Shown piece after piece: positions 47,801 to 59,600 of a stretch of DNA of 64,000 bases. A program made the translations under genes and the position numbers. How positions within the stretch are numbered: position 1 is the first letter of the stretch; every line of letters begins with the position of its first letter. The stretch spans positions 19,211,916 through 19,275,915 of the forward strand of contig JBBCBC010000017.1 of the NCBI GenBank assembly GCA_037126765.1. The letters are read 5' to 3'. The notes beneath the pieces were generated by a model that worked only from the letters and a program-made list of their open reading frames with translations, was not told the DNA's origin and did not search any database. The DNA is from Stenogyne calaminthoides. Taxonomy: Eukaryota > Streptophyta > Magnoliopsida > Lamiales > Lamiaceae.

Positions 47801-48395
47801 AAATATATATATATATATAAACTACTATTCTATAAAAAAATTCGCAATTGCAAAATATAAGAAGCCCTAATCTATTTAGTACCATCAATCTCATCAAATT
47901 AACCCAATAATCTAACTAAATGCATCTTCATCATTCTCATTAAATTAACTCAAAGCTCTAACTAAATGCACCATTAATTTTATATACACAATACAAGAAA
48001 TATTACAAGCCCTAATCTATCACTAAATATTATCAAATTAACTAAGAAATCTAAATAAATAATATTATAACTAAAAATTAATAAAAGTATAAAAAAAAAT
48101 ACCTTACTTCCTACTAATTGGCCATGGCGCGACGCGAGGTGCCGGTCTGGGAGGGAGCAAGAAGAGGGAGAGCGTGCAAACAGAGGTTGTGTTTGAAACT
48201 GTTTCTGTAACTTTTTCGAAATCCCACCAAATAATGGCAACTTTTTAATATTAATTAAGTATAATGGCAACTTTTTAATATTAATTAAGTATAATGGCAA
48301 CTCTGGTCATAAGGGAAGACGTTCTCGAATAATTTAACATAACGAGAAGTCAAAATGGTTCTATTCTCCAAATCAAAATGTTTGATATATACAAT
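47801..48395. other. 5' flank of hAT; 30-bp tandem repeat
   Basis: AT-rich, no gene. Contains TATAATGGCAACTTTTTAATATTAATTAAG-type units (period 30) at about 48230-48302, nearly three copies. The missing right end of the hAT may lie here but was not found. Confidence 0.5.
48230..48302. repeat. 30-bp tandem repeat
   Basis: ATAATGGCAACTTTTTAATA units in nearly three copies. Confidence 0.85.
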
Positions 48396-49474
48396 AATTA
48401 TTCATCAAGCCCCAATATGTTGTCGGAATAATCGGATACCAGATCTTTGGGAAGGCCGAGTATATATCATTTTCCAGCAACGAGTCTACAGGGAGTTGAA
48501 TCACATATATGGGTCAAGTATGCAGTCTTTGTGAAATACGAACACCATGCTGGTAGCAGCGGAACTTAAATTTTTCACCAACAATAAATCTAATTATGGC
48601 TATATAAAATAAATACAAGAATTAAGTAATACAATAAACAATCCTTACGAACTCATTGGCCAAACTCATCCATGTCCATTTGTCCAGTAGCCTTCCTGGA
48701 AAAGACCCCAATTTATAATAGAAAGAAGTTCGTGGGCCAACCCTTCTTCCCAGGAAAACAAGGGACGCCTCCAATCAAACTACCCAACCAGACTCCATCT
48801 TCCCATTTTCGCAAAACCTTAATGTTTTTATTAATACAAAGCGTATAAAGCCGATTTCTCTTCCCCCAAAGAACGCACGCAAAATAACTCCCGTATTTAC
48901 CCAAAATGAGTTGGGTTCAAGCCGAATCTGCCAGGCCCACTTTCCAGGCAAAGAAAAAATAAAAAATATTCAAATTTTTAACCCCAACACCACCATGTTT
49001 CTTGAACTTGTATATATCATTTCGGAATTACTCTCACCCCACCCCCAAAAAAAAGAAAAGAAAATCATATTGTAATTTTTCTCAAGATGTATTTAGGTAT
49101 ACAATAAAAAGAAAGATAATAAATGGGTAGCGACATTACGACTGCATTAAGAAAAATAATACTACCATTGGAAGATATCTTTTTATCTTCCCAAGTCTGC
49201 AATCTATAATTCATCTTTGAATCACAACATCCCAAATACTCGAACTTCCGGAATTTGGATACTACCCAAATTCTTAAATATACGACATTGAAAATGTGGG
49301 AGCGTTACAGTCAAGAAAAGAAACCATGTCTCTCAATAAATCCCCTTCCATAGTTCACCTGAAGACCCAAAAGCATTTCAAAATTCACCAAGATACATCT
49401 AAGGGCCCAAATATTTTTTATTGTTGCTTGGCCAACCAAAACGGTGTCGTCTACATACTGAAGATGAGATATAT
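48396..49474 (-). pseudogene. LINE copy 2: reverse-transcriptase end and zinc-binding region
   Basis: On the - strand from 49474: ISHLQYVDDTVLVGQA (catalytic YVDD, usually FADD in plant LINEs), FEMLLGLQVNYGRG, KFEYLGCCDSKMNYRLQTWE, NAVVMSLPIYYLSFYCIPK, then KHGGVGVKNLNIF and the zf-RVT region to ~48713. This is the second half of an L1-type ORF2. Frameshifts and stops are present. The segment ending at 48396 matches LINE copy 1 (2155-2514 and 18386-18690) and has no insertion at 48739-48743 where copy 1 carries Copia 1. Its upstream part lies at 54148-54330. Confidence 0.88.
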
Positions 49475-49489
49475 CACTATGCCATTTTC

Positions 49490-49935
49490 GCCGATAGATA
49501 GCGGTTTTATACCGCCATTAAAAGGGTTAAAAAACCGCTATTAAACCTGGTGATATCGTAGGGTGAGCTCGTTGGTTGTTTTTATAGCGGTTTTTACCCA
49601 TTATCTTATGTAAATATTCCGCTGTTGTAAATCGTAAGTAATAAAACGAAAATGCTTACAATAGCGGTTTTAGAAGATCTACAAGAGCGGTTAATAACCG
49701 CTATGATATATGCTTATTATAGCTGTTATGAACCGCTATCATAAATAAAACCCGCTATGGTAGCTCTTTTTAACCTGCTCATGTGTACTTATTATAGCGG
49801 TTTTCAGGCTCTATTAGAGCGGTTATTAACCGCTTTCATATGTATTAAGCGGTTATTAACCGCTTTCATATGTACTAAGCGGTTTTAGCCCTATTAGAGC
49901 TGTTATTAACCTGCTTATTATAGCGGTTTTTTTTT
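49490..49935. repeat. CACTA 3 left subterminal repeats
   Basis: Repeated TAGCGGTTTT and AGCGGTTATTAACCGCT words, several forming short perfect palindromes, mirrored at 53820-54147. Confidence 0.85.
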
Positions 49936-50849
49936 TCCGGTAAAATTTTAAATTTTAAATAAAAACCAAAATTTCATAAAATATCAATAAAAATGAATTT
50001 GTACTTCAATTGTATTCTAAAATGCATTAAAAAATTACATTTAATTCCAAAATGCATTATATTCATATAAATTCAAGTAACATGTCCAAAATACAATAAA
50101 CAAGATATATAAGACATTAATTGCAGTCTTTGAGTAGCGTTTTTGACAATCTTTCTTAACAAAATTCTCCTCCATTCTTCGGTTCACAACTGAAAGACGG
50201 GGCTCACAGTCACCAAACTTCACATCCAAAGAGATTTAAATATCTGTAAAAACAATTAATAAACACTTAAAAAAGCATAAGCAGTCTTGAATAGTATCAA
50301 ATTATCATTTTCAAAGACTTACAGACACTTAGAAAAAGCATAAGCAGATACTAGTTTCCTTAAAGATTTGTGGCCAAACACTCTATAAGTCCCCACGATA
50401 ATTGTAGAAGCATAAATCCCCTAAATAGCAATTATATACATAATCCTAGCTGAAGTGTTGAATTTACTTCCCAGATGGGCCACCTATTACCAAATGACTC
50501 CTGTGTTTGGAGCAAGACTTATTCATTCAGATCCTCCCCATACCCAGGACAAGATTCATTGCAGCGTGTTATAATATTCGAAGACATGGGAAATGTATTG
50601 AACCAATCAAAAGTTTTGTATATTCCTAGGCCTAAAATTAGCAAGGAAATCACAAAGCATAAAATTTTTCATTTGTAGATAACTAATGGAACTATTCGCT
50701 ATGCATAACTAGTTCTCTTCTCTCTTAGAAATAGGTCATAGGCTCCAAAGGGAAAGTGAAAATGAGGCACAAAAACAGTTTAAACTGTAAAAAAAAGTAG
50801 CGGCAAAAAAACAAATTTGAAAATTCTTTAATAGAAGTGAAGAATATAC
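49936..50849. other. CACTA 3 interior, no gene recognised
   Basis: AT-rich sequence after the RFC1-like exon block on the - strand. Possible further worn exons were not identified. Confidence 0.45.
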
Positions 50850-51715
50850 CCTGCTCCTCCGCACCGAGACACTTTCTTCTTCATTTTCTGCTAAAGTCTC
50901 CTCAACAGGTTCTAACATTGCTGCAACCCGTTTCTTTGGAGCCTTTTTAATTCCTGGAAGGTTGATTAAGTCTGCAGACCGAATCATACGTGATGAGCTG
51001 CCTTTGTTATAAGCTATTGTTAGAGCAGCTTTTACAGCAGGCTGTATTCCATCCAAAGGACTTGCATGCCCCTAATTCATCAAAATTTCAAGTCAGTTCA
51101 GAAATACTTTAATGCTATATGCCTATATGTAGATGGGAAATATAAGTTATGGCTGATGCACCTTAAATTTGGAAATCTCCATAATTGTATCAAAATCCTC
51201 CATGCTAATATTGTAATTTTCCATGAACTCAATAACACTCTCAACAGCTTCATCCTGACACGCAGTTCATTCCGCAGAATAATTCACATGTTCAGCAAAA
51301 ATGATAAGGTAGGTAAAACTTTCAGTATGTATTTAACTAGGCAGCAAAAGGTTAACCTTTGGTGATGTCCTCAGAGGATCAATCAACCGCTTTGAAAGAG
51401 TAGTTAGGTAGTCAAGACGCAATGTTGACCTGCAATGGTGAATGCCATGGTCAAGGAGCATGGCTAGACGAACTAAAACTATCAGAAGAAGTTTTACAAG
51501 GATGAAATTGCCAAAACAAAATCTGCAATGGAGGTCATAGATTGATCAAAAGCCTGTACACTGAAGAACAGGAATGATGACAAAGTACCTTCCTAAGTTA
51601 GATTCACGAGAAGCTAGTAGATGGACATGAAGGTCCTCCAATAGTTGGTAGACTTCTTTCCCATAGTAGAATTCTTTCCCAGCCATCCACCAAATCTGTT
51701 GAAATTGCGCTCTCC
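50850..51715 (-). pseudogene. RFC1: captured replication factor C subunit 1 fragment
   Basis: Four exon blocks on the - strand with GT..AG introns: 51589-51715 (GERNFNRFGGWLGKNSTMGK, then LLEDLHVHLLASRESNLG in a shifted frame), 51357-51429 (STLRLDYLTTLSKRLIDPLR), 51162-51254 (DEAVESVIEFMENYNISMED), 50850-51071 (GHASPLDGIQPAVKAAL, DLINLPGIKKAPKKRVAAML, VSVRRSR). This is the C-terminal part of the large subunit of the clamp loader, which opens PCNA for DNA replication. The ATPase and BRCT regions are absent. Intron retention shows DNA-level capture, not retroposition. A one-base indel in the first block breaks the frame. Confidence 0.88.
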
Positions 51716-52637
51716 CTACGAAATTTAAAATGATTTGTGATGAGGATACTGTAAGTTTAACACCACAAGGATTTCTCTGATGTTATAAAATGTTATCATT
51801 CATATGCTATGCTTGCAAAATAATCAAACACCCAAACCAAAGTGATGGAGCAATTGCTTTAGGGACAAGATACAGATTAAATTGACCAACTATCCTAGTA
51901 TATATGTGAACTGGAGAAGCAATTTGAGCAATTTGAACTGGACCTTTATATAAGAATAGCACAAAGTTAAAAATAATAACCATCACAGAATGTTCAAATG
52001 GTTCCAACTCAAATGACTGTGACCGTGCTTTCTTGGCAACAATAAATACATATTTTGGCAATTGCAATTCAGAAATACAATGGATGCAACATATTGTGAT
52101 AGCCTGTCTCACTCGAAATTAGAAATCTAAATGTTCTCATATAAAAGAAACATTACTGAAGCAACAATTCAGAACAGGACATCCATACTACTCAATACAC
52201 CTAATCGTTTTCAATTCACCAAAGCATAACATTATTCAAATATTTATATACGTGATGAAGTAACATATGCAGTAATGGTCCAATATGTTCTCCATTAGAA
52301 TGGCTAAAGCATATCAATTACCACAGGAGAACAAGCCCCAACTTAAAAATGCAGGCACACATCACAATTACAACTAGGACACATTTCTACAAATTGACAT
52401 GGGTGGATGAATGAATGTGAATGCCATCAGTGTTGGGGGTGTATACAGGTGAGTCAATTTTCATATTCTCAATCAACTATATTTTCATGCAGGCATTATA
52501 TCAAACAGGTTATCTACATATTATCATCACCATTACAACTAATAGAGTGTGTACTATCCAAAGGCCAATTGAGATATCCCAAGAATGAGCTATATAAGCA
52601 CCACAGAAAAGGTATTTATAAATTGAGTGTATGAAAC
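51716..52637. other. CACTA 3 interior between the two gene fragments
   Basis: AT-rich. An open frame at 51807-52112 on the - strand has no motif I recognise and no exon signals that fit RFC1. Perhaps intron or flank carried along with either fragment. Confidence 0.45.
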
Positions 52638-53195
52638 TTAAGAGTTGTTGGAGCTTTCCTGTGATGATATGTAGATGCGGTAGGCAGCAATGCACATTGT
52701 CATGTTGCCGAATACAGTCAATGATGCTTGAAGAGCCACCAACACCTAAACATCATACCAGAAATATCAAGTTATATACACACATTTCAGAAAATCATTT
52801 TGATAAAAAAAATCTTACTAATGCCTGTACATGAGATAATGATAAAGTTAACTGCAATAATCTTCGAACGATTAAGTAACTGATGCTAAATGAGAAATTG
52901 TTTTTGTCACTTAAAGATGCCAAAAGTGTTGGCTTGTTCAATCATAAAACTTGTGCAAGTTTAGATTTGTTATTCCCTTGTTCTTAACTCAGAGCTAAGA
53001 ATTCAGGGGTGGGTTTAATCTGAAAATGCACAAGATTGAGCACCAACAAATGATTTCTGCTTCATACATAACATCCAATATTTGATTTTCAAAATTCCAA
53101 AATTGACCAAACCACAAACGGTATCATCCAGAAGCTAGAAAGGTTATACCTCAAGCGAGTCAGAGTTGTAAAAGAAATGTCAGGAACAAGCACAA
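52638..53195 (-). pseudogene. captured Ycf49-like (DUF2499) gene fragment
   Basis: Two blocks on the - strand. About 53195-53150 reads ACS, stop, HFFYNSDSLE before a GT donor; in DUF2499 proteins this position is CACTWHFF, so the stop replaces Trp (TGG to TGA). 52745-52638 reads VLVALQASLTVFGNMTMCIA, then AYRIYISSQE, ending at a TAA. Ycf49-like proteins are small membrane proteins of plastids and cyanobacteria of unclear function. Only the C-terminal exons are recognisable. Confidence 0.68.
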
Positions 53196-53461
53196 TTTAA
53201 CCAGATGTACCAAATTAACCCATATATAAAACACCAAGCTTCATGTAAGATTGTATTCAAAAAGTAAAAATAAACTTATGAAATTGTTAGAAAATTTGAA
53301 GAATGATTTTTAATTTTCAATTTGTGGTTCAAAATAGAGAAGTGCTAGAAGAAATCATCACCCATATCTATACATTCAATGAAACGTCAAACCCACAAGG
53401 CCAAAAACAAGTACAGACATTTTCCAGGTAAAAAATAAAAAGTGGAACAATTAACCAGATG

Positions 53462-53760
53462 CTAACCATGCGTGTGAGGGGAATATGAATCTGGCGAGGC
53501 GGTCCTCCACTCCTGGATGGATTTCACGGCGCCGGTGTGGGGTTTGTGGGCGAGGAGGACGAGGGCAGCGGCGGGCGGGCGACGAGGAGGAGGGATGTGG
53601 CGGGTGTGAGAGGAGGAGAAGCGGCGGCGACGACTGGGCGAGGAGTAAGGGAGGAAGACGGCGGCGTGTGGACGAGGAAGAGGAGGACGGCGGTGGGTGC
53701 GCGAAGAGGTGGAGAGCGGCAAAAATTTTGGGGAAAAAGAGTTGTGAGCGCGAGGGTTTT
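53462..53760 (-). other. GC-rich exon-like block, possibly first exon of captured gene
   Basis: CpG- and CT-rich DNA, unlike its neighbours, open in two frames on the - strand (proline/serine/arginine-rich, transit-peptide-like) and followed by a possible donor (ATG, GTTAGC). It lies upstream of the Ycf49-like exons on the same strand, so it could be that gene's leader or first exon. No sequence motif proves it. Confidence 0.4.
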
Positions 53761-53819
53761 GGAAGAAGACGCTGTAATTTTATTTTTGGAATAAGGAATT
53801 TTTTTTTATTAATAAAATG

Positions 53820-54147
53820 AGATTTAATAGCGGGTAAAAGAGCGAGTTTTAATAGCGGGTAAAACCCGCTGTGAAATCATCTTTTAATAGCGGGTAAAAC
53901 CCTCTATCTATCACAAATACTATTGCGGTTTTTTAACCTATAATAGCTGTTAAAACCTGCTATCTATCAGCGCATTTTGAGATACCACCAGAACAATAGC
54001 GGTCATTAAAAACCGCTATATATCAGCGTATCCCATTAATCTTTTATAGTGGTTAAAATTTTAATAGCAGTTTTTGAATTTATAATTGCGGTTTTTAAAA
54101 TAGTCGCTATTAAAAGTCCGATTTTAAAAGTCAAAATTGGCACAGTG
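53820..54147. repeat. CACTA 3 right subterminal repeats
   Basis: TTTTAATAGCGGGTAAAAC words and inverted partners, ending in TTTTGGCACAGTG-like terminal repeat (GGCACAGTG). Confidence 0.85.
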
Positions 54148-54330
54148 TATGAACATTAATGGAAACCGAAATAGGATCATAAAGCCCGAAGTTAATAGCC
54201 TCTTAAATCATGGCGTTAAGGACCTTGGCTTCAATGAGAAACAACAAAGGCGAGAGTGGATCGCATTGACATAAACCACGTTCGAGTCATTTTGGAGTTG
54301 CAGGGCAAGGTTCATGATATATGTTTGGAT
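54148..54330 (-). pseudogene. LINE copy 2, reverse-transcriptase segment upstream of CACTA 3
   Basis: On the - strand: GLCQCDPLSPLLFLIEAKVL (usually GLRQGDPLSPFLF) then NFGLYDPISVSINVH, the block just before the YVDD motif. It joins 49474 after removal of CACTA 3 and one TSD copy. Similarity ends near 54330, so the 5' part of the LINE is missing. Confidence 0.85.
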
Positions 54331-54671
54331 CGTGCTTAAGTCATTTTGGAGTGGTAATTAGCGTTGGGGTCGCGTGCATGCTTCATAAGTCACGTGCATA
54401 TGCTCACATGCGTCGCACATGCATAACAAGTGGGAATGCAACCGGATTCAGATGATAACGACTTCATGGCTCAAGCTAGACATTTCATTCATTAAGCAGT
54501 TAGCTGATTTACTTGTTTTCACAGTTAGAGCTAGGTTCTCATTGTTATATTCTTCCTAGAGAGAATTAGGGTTCATATTCTCCATTGATAGAGCTCGGAT
54601 AGATTCAATCTTGAGAGATATCGGTGTAGTCTGTAAATTGCTTCGTTGTGATAAGTGGAAAGAGTGTCCTG
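54331..54671. other. unclassified sequence
   Basis: The part with TTCTTCCTAGAGAGAATTAGGG resembles LTR-type DNA, but no partner LTR or boundary was found. Confidence 0.35.
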
Positions 54672-56508
54672 TGTTGGGGAATAAGTTGCACGGATCTATT
54701 CGGGATAAATATTTAAATACAAATTTAATTATGATAATTATTACTAGCATGAATTAATCCTATATTAATTCAAATAATAATTCAACAACAAATCATGCAT
54801 ATAATCAATTCACCTAAATCCTACCCATGCGAAATTTCTACGAGTTTACGTGAACGTACCTCTTGGAATGGTAATGGCCTCATTGATTAAACACACCGAA
54901 AAACCTTCCCAAGTATTCCCTTAATCCTTGCTCGACAATCCGGTGGTAGGATGCTCGCGAACAATTAACAAAAGGAAAATAAACTTTGTTGCACCTCCTT
55001 TGTGGATTTACTAATTTTTCCAGCACATGGAATTGTACTTGAGAATGAAACACTCATCCCCTATTTATAGAGGGTGTTGGTCCAAAATTTTGGGATAAAA
55101 TAATATGGGAAAATCTTTTTCTTGATCTCCAAGAAATCTTGAATATATCTCATATATTCTTTTCTCTATAATTAAAATATTCCACAAAATCCCAACTCCT
55201 CTTTGTTATGAAAATTTCAAAAATATTAGGGAACAAGAATCCAAGATTTGGATCTTCTTGAATTTATGAGGTATTCTTGTATTTCAAGAAATACATATCT
55301 TTCATAATATTTTTTTCAAGAAAATCAAGAAAATCTTTCTTGCCCTTTATATTCAAAATTTTCGAAAATACTATATGGATAACCAAGTGGGAGATTTCTT
55401 GAATTTAATGAGGTAATCTTGTATTCCAAGAATACATATCTTCATTCCATAACAAAATTCAAAGAAAATCTTTCTCCCCTTTTTAATCCATAATTTTCGA
55501 ATTTCATGGAAAATAAGGCAACAAATTTTTTTTTATTTTAAACACTTTTTTCAGTTATTGGACTTTATGTTGGGCTACTTAGGGGACCTTTAAGAGAATT
55601 AAGATTTGACCTTCCAATGGATCTTGAATTATCAATATTGAGCCACAATATTATTCAATCCCATAAATATTAATTAATCCCACTACATGATTAATATTGC
55701 ACTATTCATCTTAACCCATATTACAGTCAATATGGCTCCCGATTATTATTTCCCGTGTTTAAGATTATCTAGCCCAATAATTAATTCAAGCCACTGAAAT
55801 AACTTTCCATTAATTAATATCTTTTGTCCTTGGTTAAGGAACTGTTCAACATTATTATCCATACCGGAAACTAGTTCCACTTGCAAGATTTGGTATGATA
55901 AAGCTTATGAACCTCCCAAGGGGCAAATCGAACAAGCGTACTTGCACACGATTCTCCGTATTAAATCTTAGCAATCACATGTGACCAATAATATTGCCCA
56001 AGATAAAAAGTATTGAATCTCGTTGATTCTCTACCCGTGATAAGTCAAAGCAATAGTTACCAACCACACGTGATCCTATTTAAGGAACGAAGATTAAGAA
56101 ATAACGAACCACTGAGGTCTAATTCTTCCTTGTTCAGTTCTGAAGAATTTGTCCTCCTGTAGGTCCTATTCAGTGCATCAGTCATGCACTAGTGTAATCT
56201 CTTGGTCAAGACAAGCCAATCTGAGCCTTACACTTCAACCTTTCACGATGGATTGTTCATTTCCATCTAGGTCGTGAATGGTGTACTTTTGGTTACAAGG
56301 GACTGTTAATTTAATCTTCTGTGATCTGGTATCACTAAATTAACTACAACGTAACACATACTATTTAATGAACAGTTATGCAATAAATATATGTAACATT
56401 CGATGATATTTAAAGCATCAGTGATAAACAATTTATTTCAGTAAATAAGTCCGAAATTCAGTTTTGATTATACAAAGTAAAAGCATACTTTCCAGTATAA
56501 TCTCAACA
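54672..56508 (-). repeat. 3' LTR of Copia 3
   Basis: 1837 bp, TGTTGGGG..TAATCTCAACA on the + strand. Matches the LTRs at 10907, 14302 and 36826. Confidence 0.9.
55062..55069 (-). promoter_or_regulatory. TATA box of Copia 3 LTR
   Basis: TATAAATA followed by GGGG on the - strand. Confidence 0.65.
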
Positions 56509-56660
56509 ATCTCCCACTTATACTCAAAGTCTGCTTTTAAGTATACTACAACATGTCTCGTAGTAGTTCTAATCGTGACATCTAATGTCACCTACACGAA
56601 CCTAATAATTTCTCCCACTTATACTCAAAGCAGATTGACAACGGTCTTGACACCCATTCC
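56509..56660 (-). repeat. duplicated polypurine-tract region of Copia 3
   Basis: On the - strand, TTTGAGTATAAGTGGGAGA occurs twice about 100 bp apart, once ~100 bp upstream and once directly before the LTR. Copia 2 ends between the two positions. Confidence 0.75.
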
Positions 56661-59600
56661 TTCCACATGTCTCTCGAATGTATTCAGAGGCAGACCCTTT
56701 GTGAATGGATCTGCTAGGTTGTCTTCCTCGACGCCATTTTGCCAATTATATATCTCCTCTCTAACGATATCTCGCCTAAGATGGTATTTCCTTTCAATGT
56801 GTTTGTTGGCCTTGTGGGCTCTTGGTTCCTTTGAATTTGCAAATGCTCCGGCATTGTCACAATAAATGTGATTCTCGCTTAGGCAAATTCGAACTACATC
56901 CAAGTCCACTAGGAAGTTCTTGAGCCAAACCGCTTCTTTTTTTTGCCTTTGCAAGCAGCCTAGATATTCGCTTCCATGGTAGAATCATGACGATTTCGCT
57001 TGACGCTTCTCCATGTCATGGCTCCTCCCCCCATGCAAAACACACTACCGGAGGTAGATTTTTCGAGTCTATGTCCCATTGGAAATCCTAGTCCGTGGCA
57101 AATGGGGGGATTAGACTATCTCGACCGATAAATTAGCATTCTATCTCGAGTTCTTTTCGATACTTCGTAATGTTTTTAATCGTAGTCCAATGTTCTTTTC
57201 TCTCGGGTTACTTTGATATCTTGCCACCATGCCAACGACAAAGCGGATATCCGGGTCAGACACATCATTGCATACATAAGGCTTCCGGCACCAAGCATAT
57301 GGAATGCCTCTCATGTCATCTATCTCCTTTTTATCTTATGGCACATTTTCTTGATAGATGGATTCCATGTCCGAAAGGTACGGCCTTTCTTGGAATCCTG
57401 CATCTTTCAATCGTTTCAAGATAGTGTCTATGTATGAAGCTTGCGATAAGCTTTATCATCCTTTTCTTGCGATCTCGAGTGATCTTGATCCCAAGGATGT
57501 GTGCGCTTCCCTAAGTCCTTCATATCAAACCTGTTTTTGAAAGCCATGCCCTTACGCCCGATAACACATTTACATCGTTCCCGATGATCGAATGTCGCCT
57601 CTCACGATATAGTACTAAGAATACCAATGCGCCCCGACACGCTTTTTGTACACACAACTTTTGAACTCGTTTTGATCAAACCCATAAGACTTTATAACAT
57701 GATCAAAACATTGGTTCCAAGCCCTGGATGCCTGTTTGAGTCCGTAAATTTACTTCATGAGCTTACAAACTAGGTGTTCTTAGTCTTTTTCAATGAAGCC
57801 TTGGGGTTGTTGCATATAGATCTCTTCATCAAGACTTCCGTTAAGGAAAGCTGTCTTGACATCCATTTGCCGATTTCAAAGTCGAGATCTTGAATCGATA
57901 AGAGAATTCGGATGGACTTGAGCATGGCTTCGGGCGAAAAAAGTTTCCTCATAATCGATCCCTTCTTTCGAGTATAACCTTTAGCCACACAAGTCTTGCC
58001 TTGAAGGTTTCCACCTTCCCGTCCGGTCCTCTTTTTCTCTTGTACACCCACTTGCAACCAATGGGTTTGACCCCATTAAGTGGTTCGACTAGCTCCCACA
58101 CTCTGTTATGATCCATAGAACTCATTTCGGCTTTCATTGTTGTTTGCCAAGAAACTGCATCGTTGTCTTGGATTGCCTCTTCATATGTCCATGGGTCTGA
58201 TTCGTCTCTACCGGGGATCAAGTCCGAGGACTCTCCTATCCCCATGAATCTCTCGGGCTGTTTCACAACCCTCCCACTACGACGAGGTTCCTGTTGTGTA
58301 AGTGTGTCGTTTGGTATGTCATCTTGTACAATTGGCATCGAGGTTAGCCCCCTTAGCTCATTTAAGGTAATCTCACTGGGTCTTCTTTTCGCTCATATAG
58401 TCTTCTTCCAAAAATCTAAAGTGGATGCTTATTACCACCTTTTTGATCTTCTAGACCATAGAACATACACCCTTTTGTTCCCTTGGGGTATCCCACAAAC
58501 AACCTTAATTCTGATCGAGGATCCAATTTACCGGCTTCCTTGTCCAATACGTAGGCCGGACACCCCCAAATCTTCATGTGTCTCAAACTGAGCTTGCGCC
58601 CGGTCCACAATTCTTTTGGAGTTTTGGAAACCGATTTGGATGGCACCAAGTTCAGAATGTAGGCTCTTTTATTTCAAGGCATGACCCCGTAATCGACTTG
58701 GGAAGATCCGCATAACTCATCATAGATCTAACCATTTCCAAAAGAGTTTTGTTTTTCTCTCTCGCAACCCCGCTTTTGTTGAGGGGTTCCGGTGCGCTTA
58801 GTCGATGCAATCCTTCATCGCATAAGTAGTTCAAAAACTCATCGCTGAGGTATTCGCCTCCACGATCGGATCGTAGAGACTTGATACATTTTTTCCCTAT
58901 GATTCTCTGGCTGAGCCTTAAATTCTTTGAATTTCTCAAAGGTCTCGATTTATGCTTCATAAGGAAAATATAACCGCATTTTGAGTAGTCATCAATAAAA
59001 CCGACGAAATACTCATAACCTCCTCTTTGCTTTGGTTGACATTGGACCACATACATCTCGTGTGAAACGATTTCTAACACTTCTTTGGCTCTATTCCCTT
59101 GGCTCCAAATGCCCTCTTGGTCATTTTACCCTCCAAACATGATTCGCAGTTGGAATTGGTTCAACTTGGAGAAACTCCAAAGGAACCGCCTTTCACCAAC
59201 CTTTAGATCCTCTTTGGATTAATATGTCTCAATCTTAGATGCCATAGAAGTGTCTCGTTCACGTCTGATGAACGTTTTCTTTTCTCAGAAACAGTTGATG
59301 TGTGAGTGGTGTGCACAATTAATTGTATAGAGATTGTTCGACAACGTTCCATGACAGATAAATTTATCAAAAAGAGAAATGGTAACAACTTTATCAAAAG
59401 TAAACCGAATATCCATCAAGGTAAAGTTTAGAAACCGAAATTAAATTCTTTATAAAATTCTAACGTAAAGAACATCTCTTAAAATTAAAACTCGTCTTTC
59501 AAAAGACAGTGCACTTCTCCAATCGCTTGGTGCCACTCTCGTAGCATTGCCCAAAGGTGATGAGGCTCTCACTCTCACTAAGTTGCCCGCTTGAACCCCT

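Larger units (their letters stand above)
49475..54147 (-). mobile_element. CACTA element 3 carrying host gene fragments
   Basis: Ends CACTATGCCATTTTCG and, inverted at the right, CACTGTGCCAATTTTG. The 3-bp TSD is TAT on both sides (49472-49474 and 54148-54150). Subterminal regions at 49490-49935 and 53820-54147 carry many AATAGCGGTTATTAACCGC-type words. No transposase is seen. It holds, in the - strand direction, a Ycf49-like gene fragment and an RFC1 fragment with introns, so it looks like a gene-capturing (Pack-CACTA) element. It sits inside the LINE reverse transcriptase, whose motifs continue on both sides. Confidence 0.88.

Noticed and set aside
51807..52112. 101-codon open frame between captured gene fragments
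   Set aside because: No similarity I can recognise to RFC1, Ycf49-like or transposon proteins; probably chance.
53485..53820. Arg/Gly-rich open frames on the + strand
   Set aside because: They arise from the GC-rich composition; the neighbouring captured exons are on the - strand and no motif is present.
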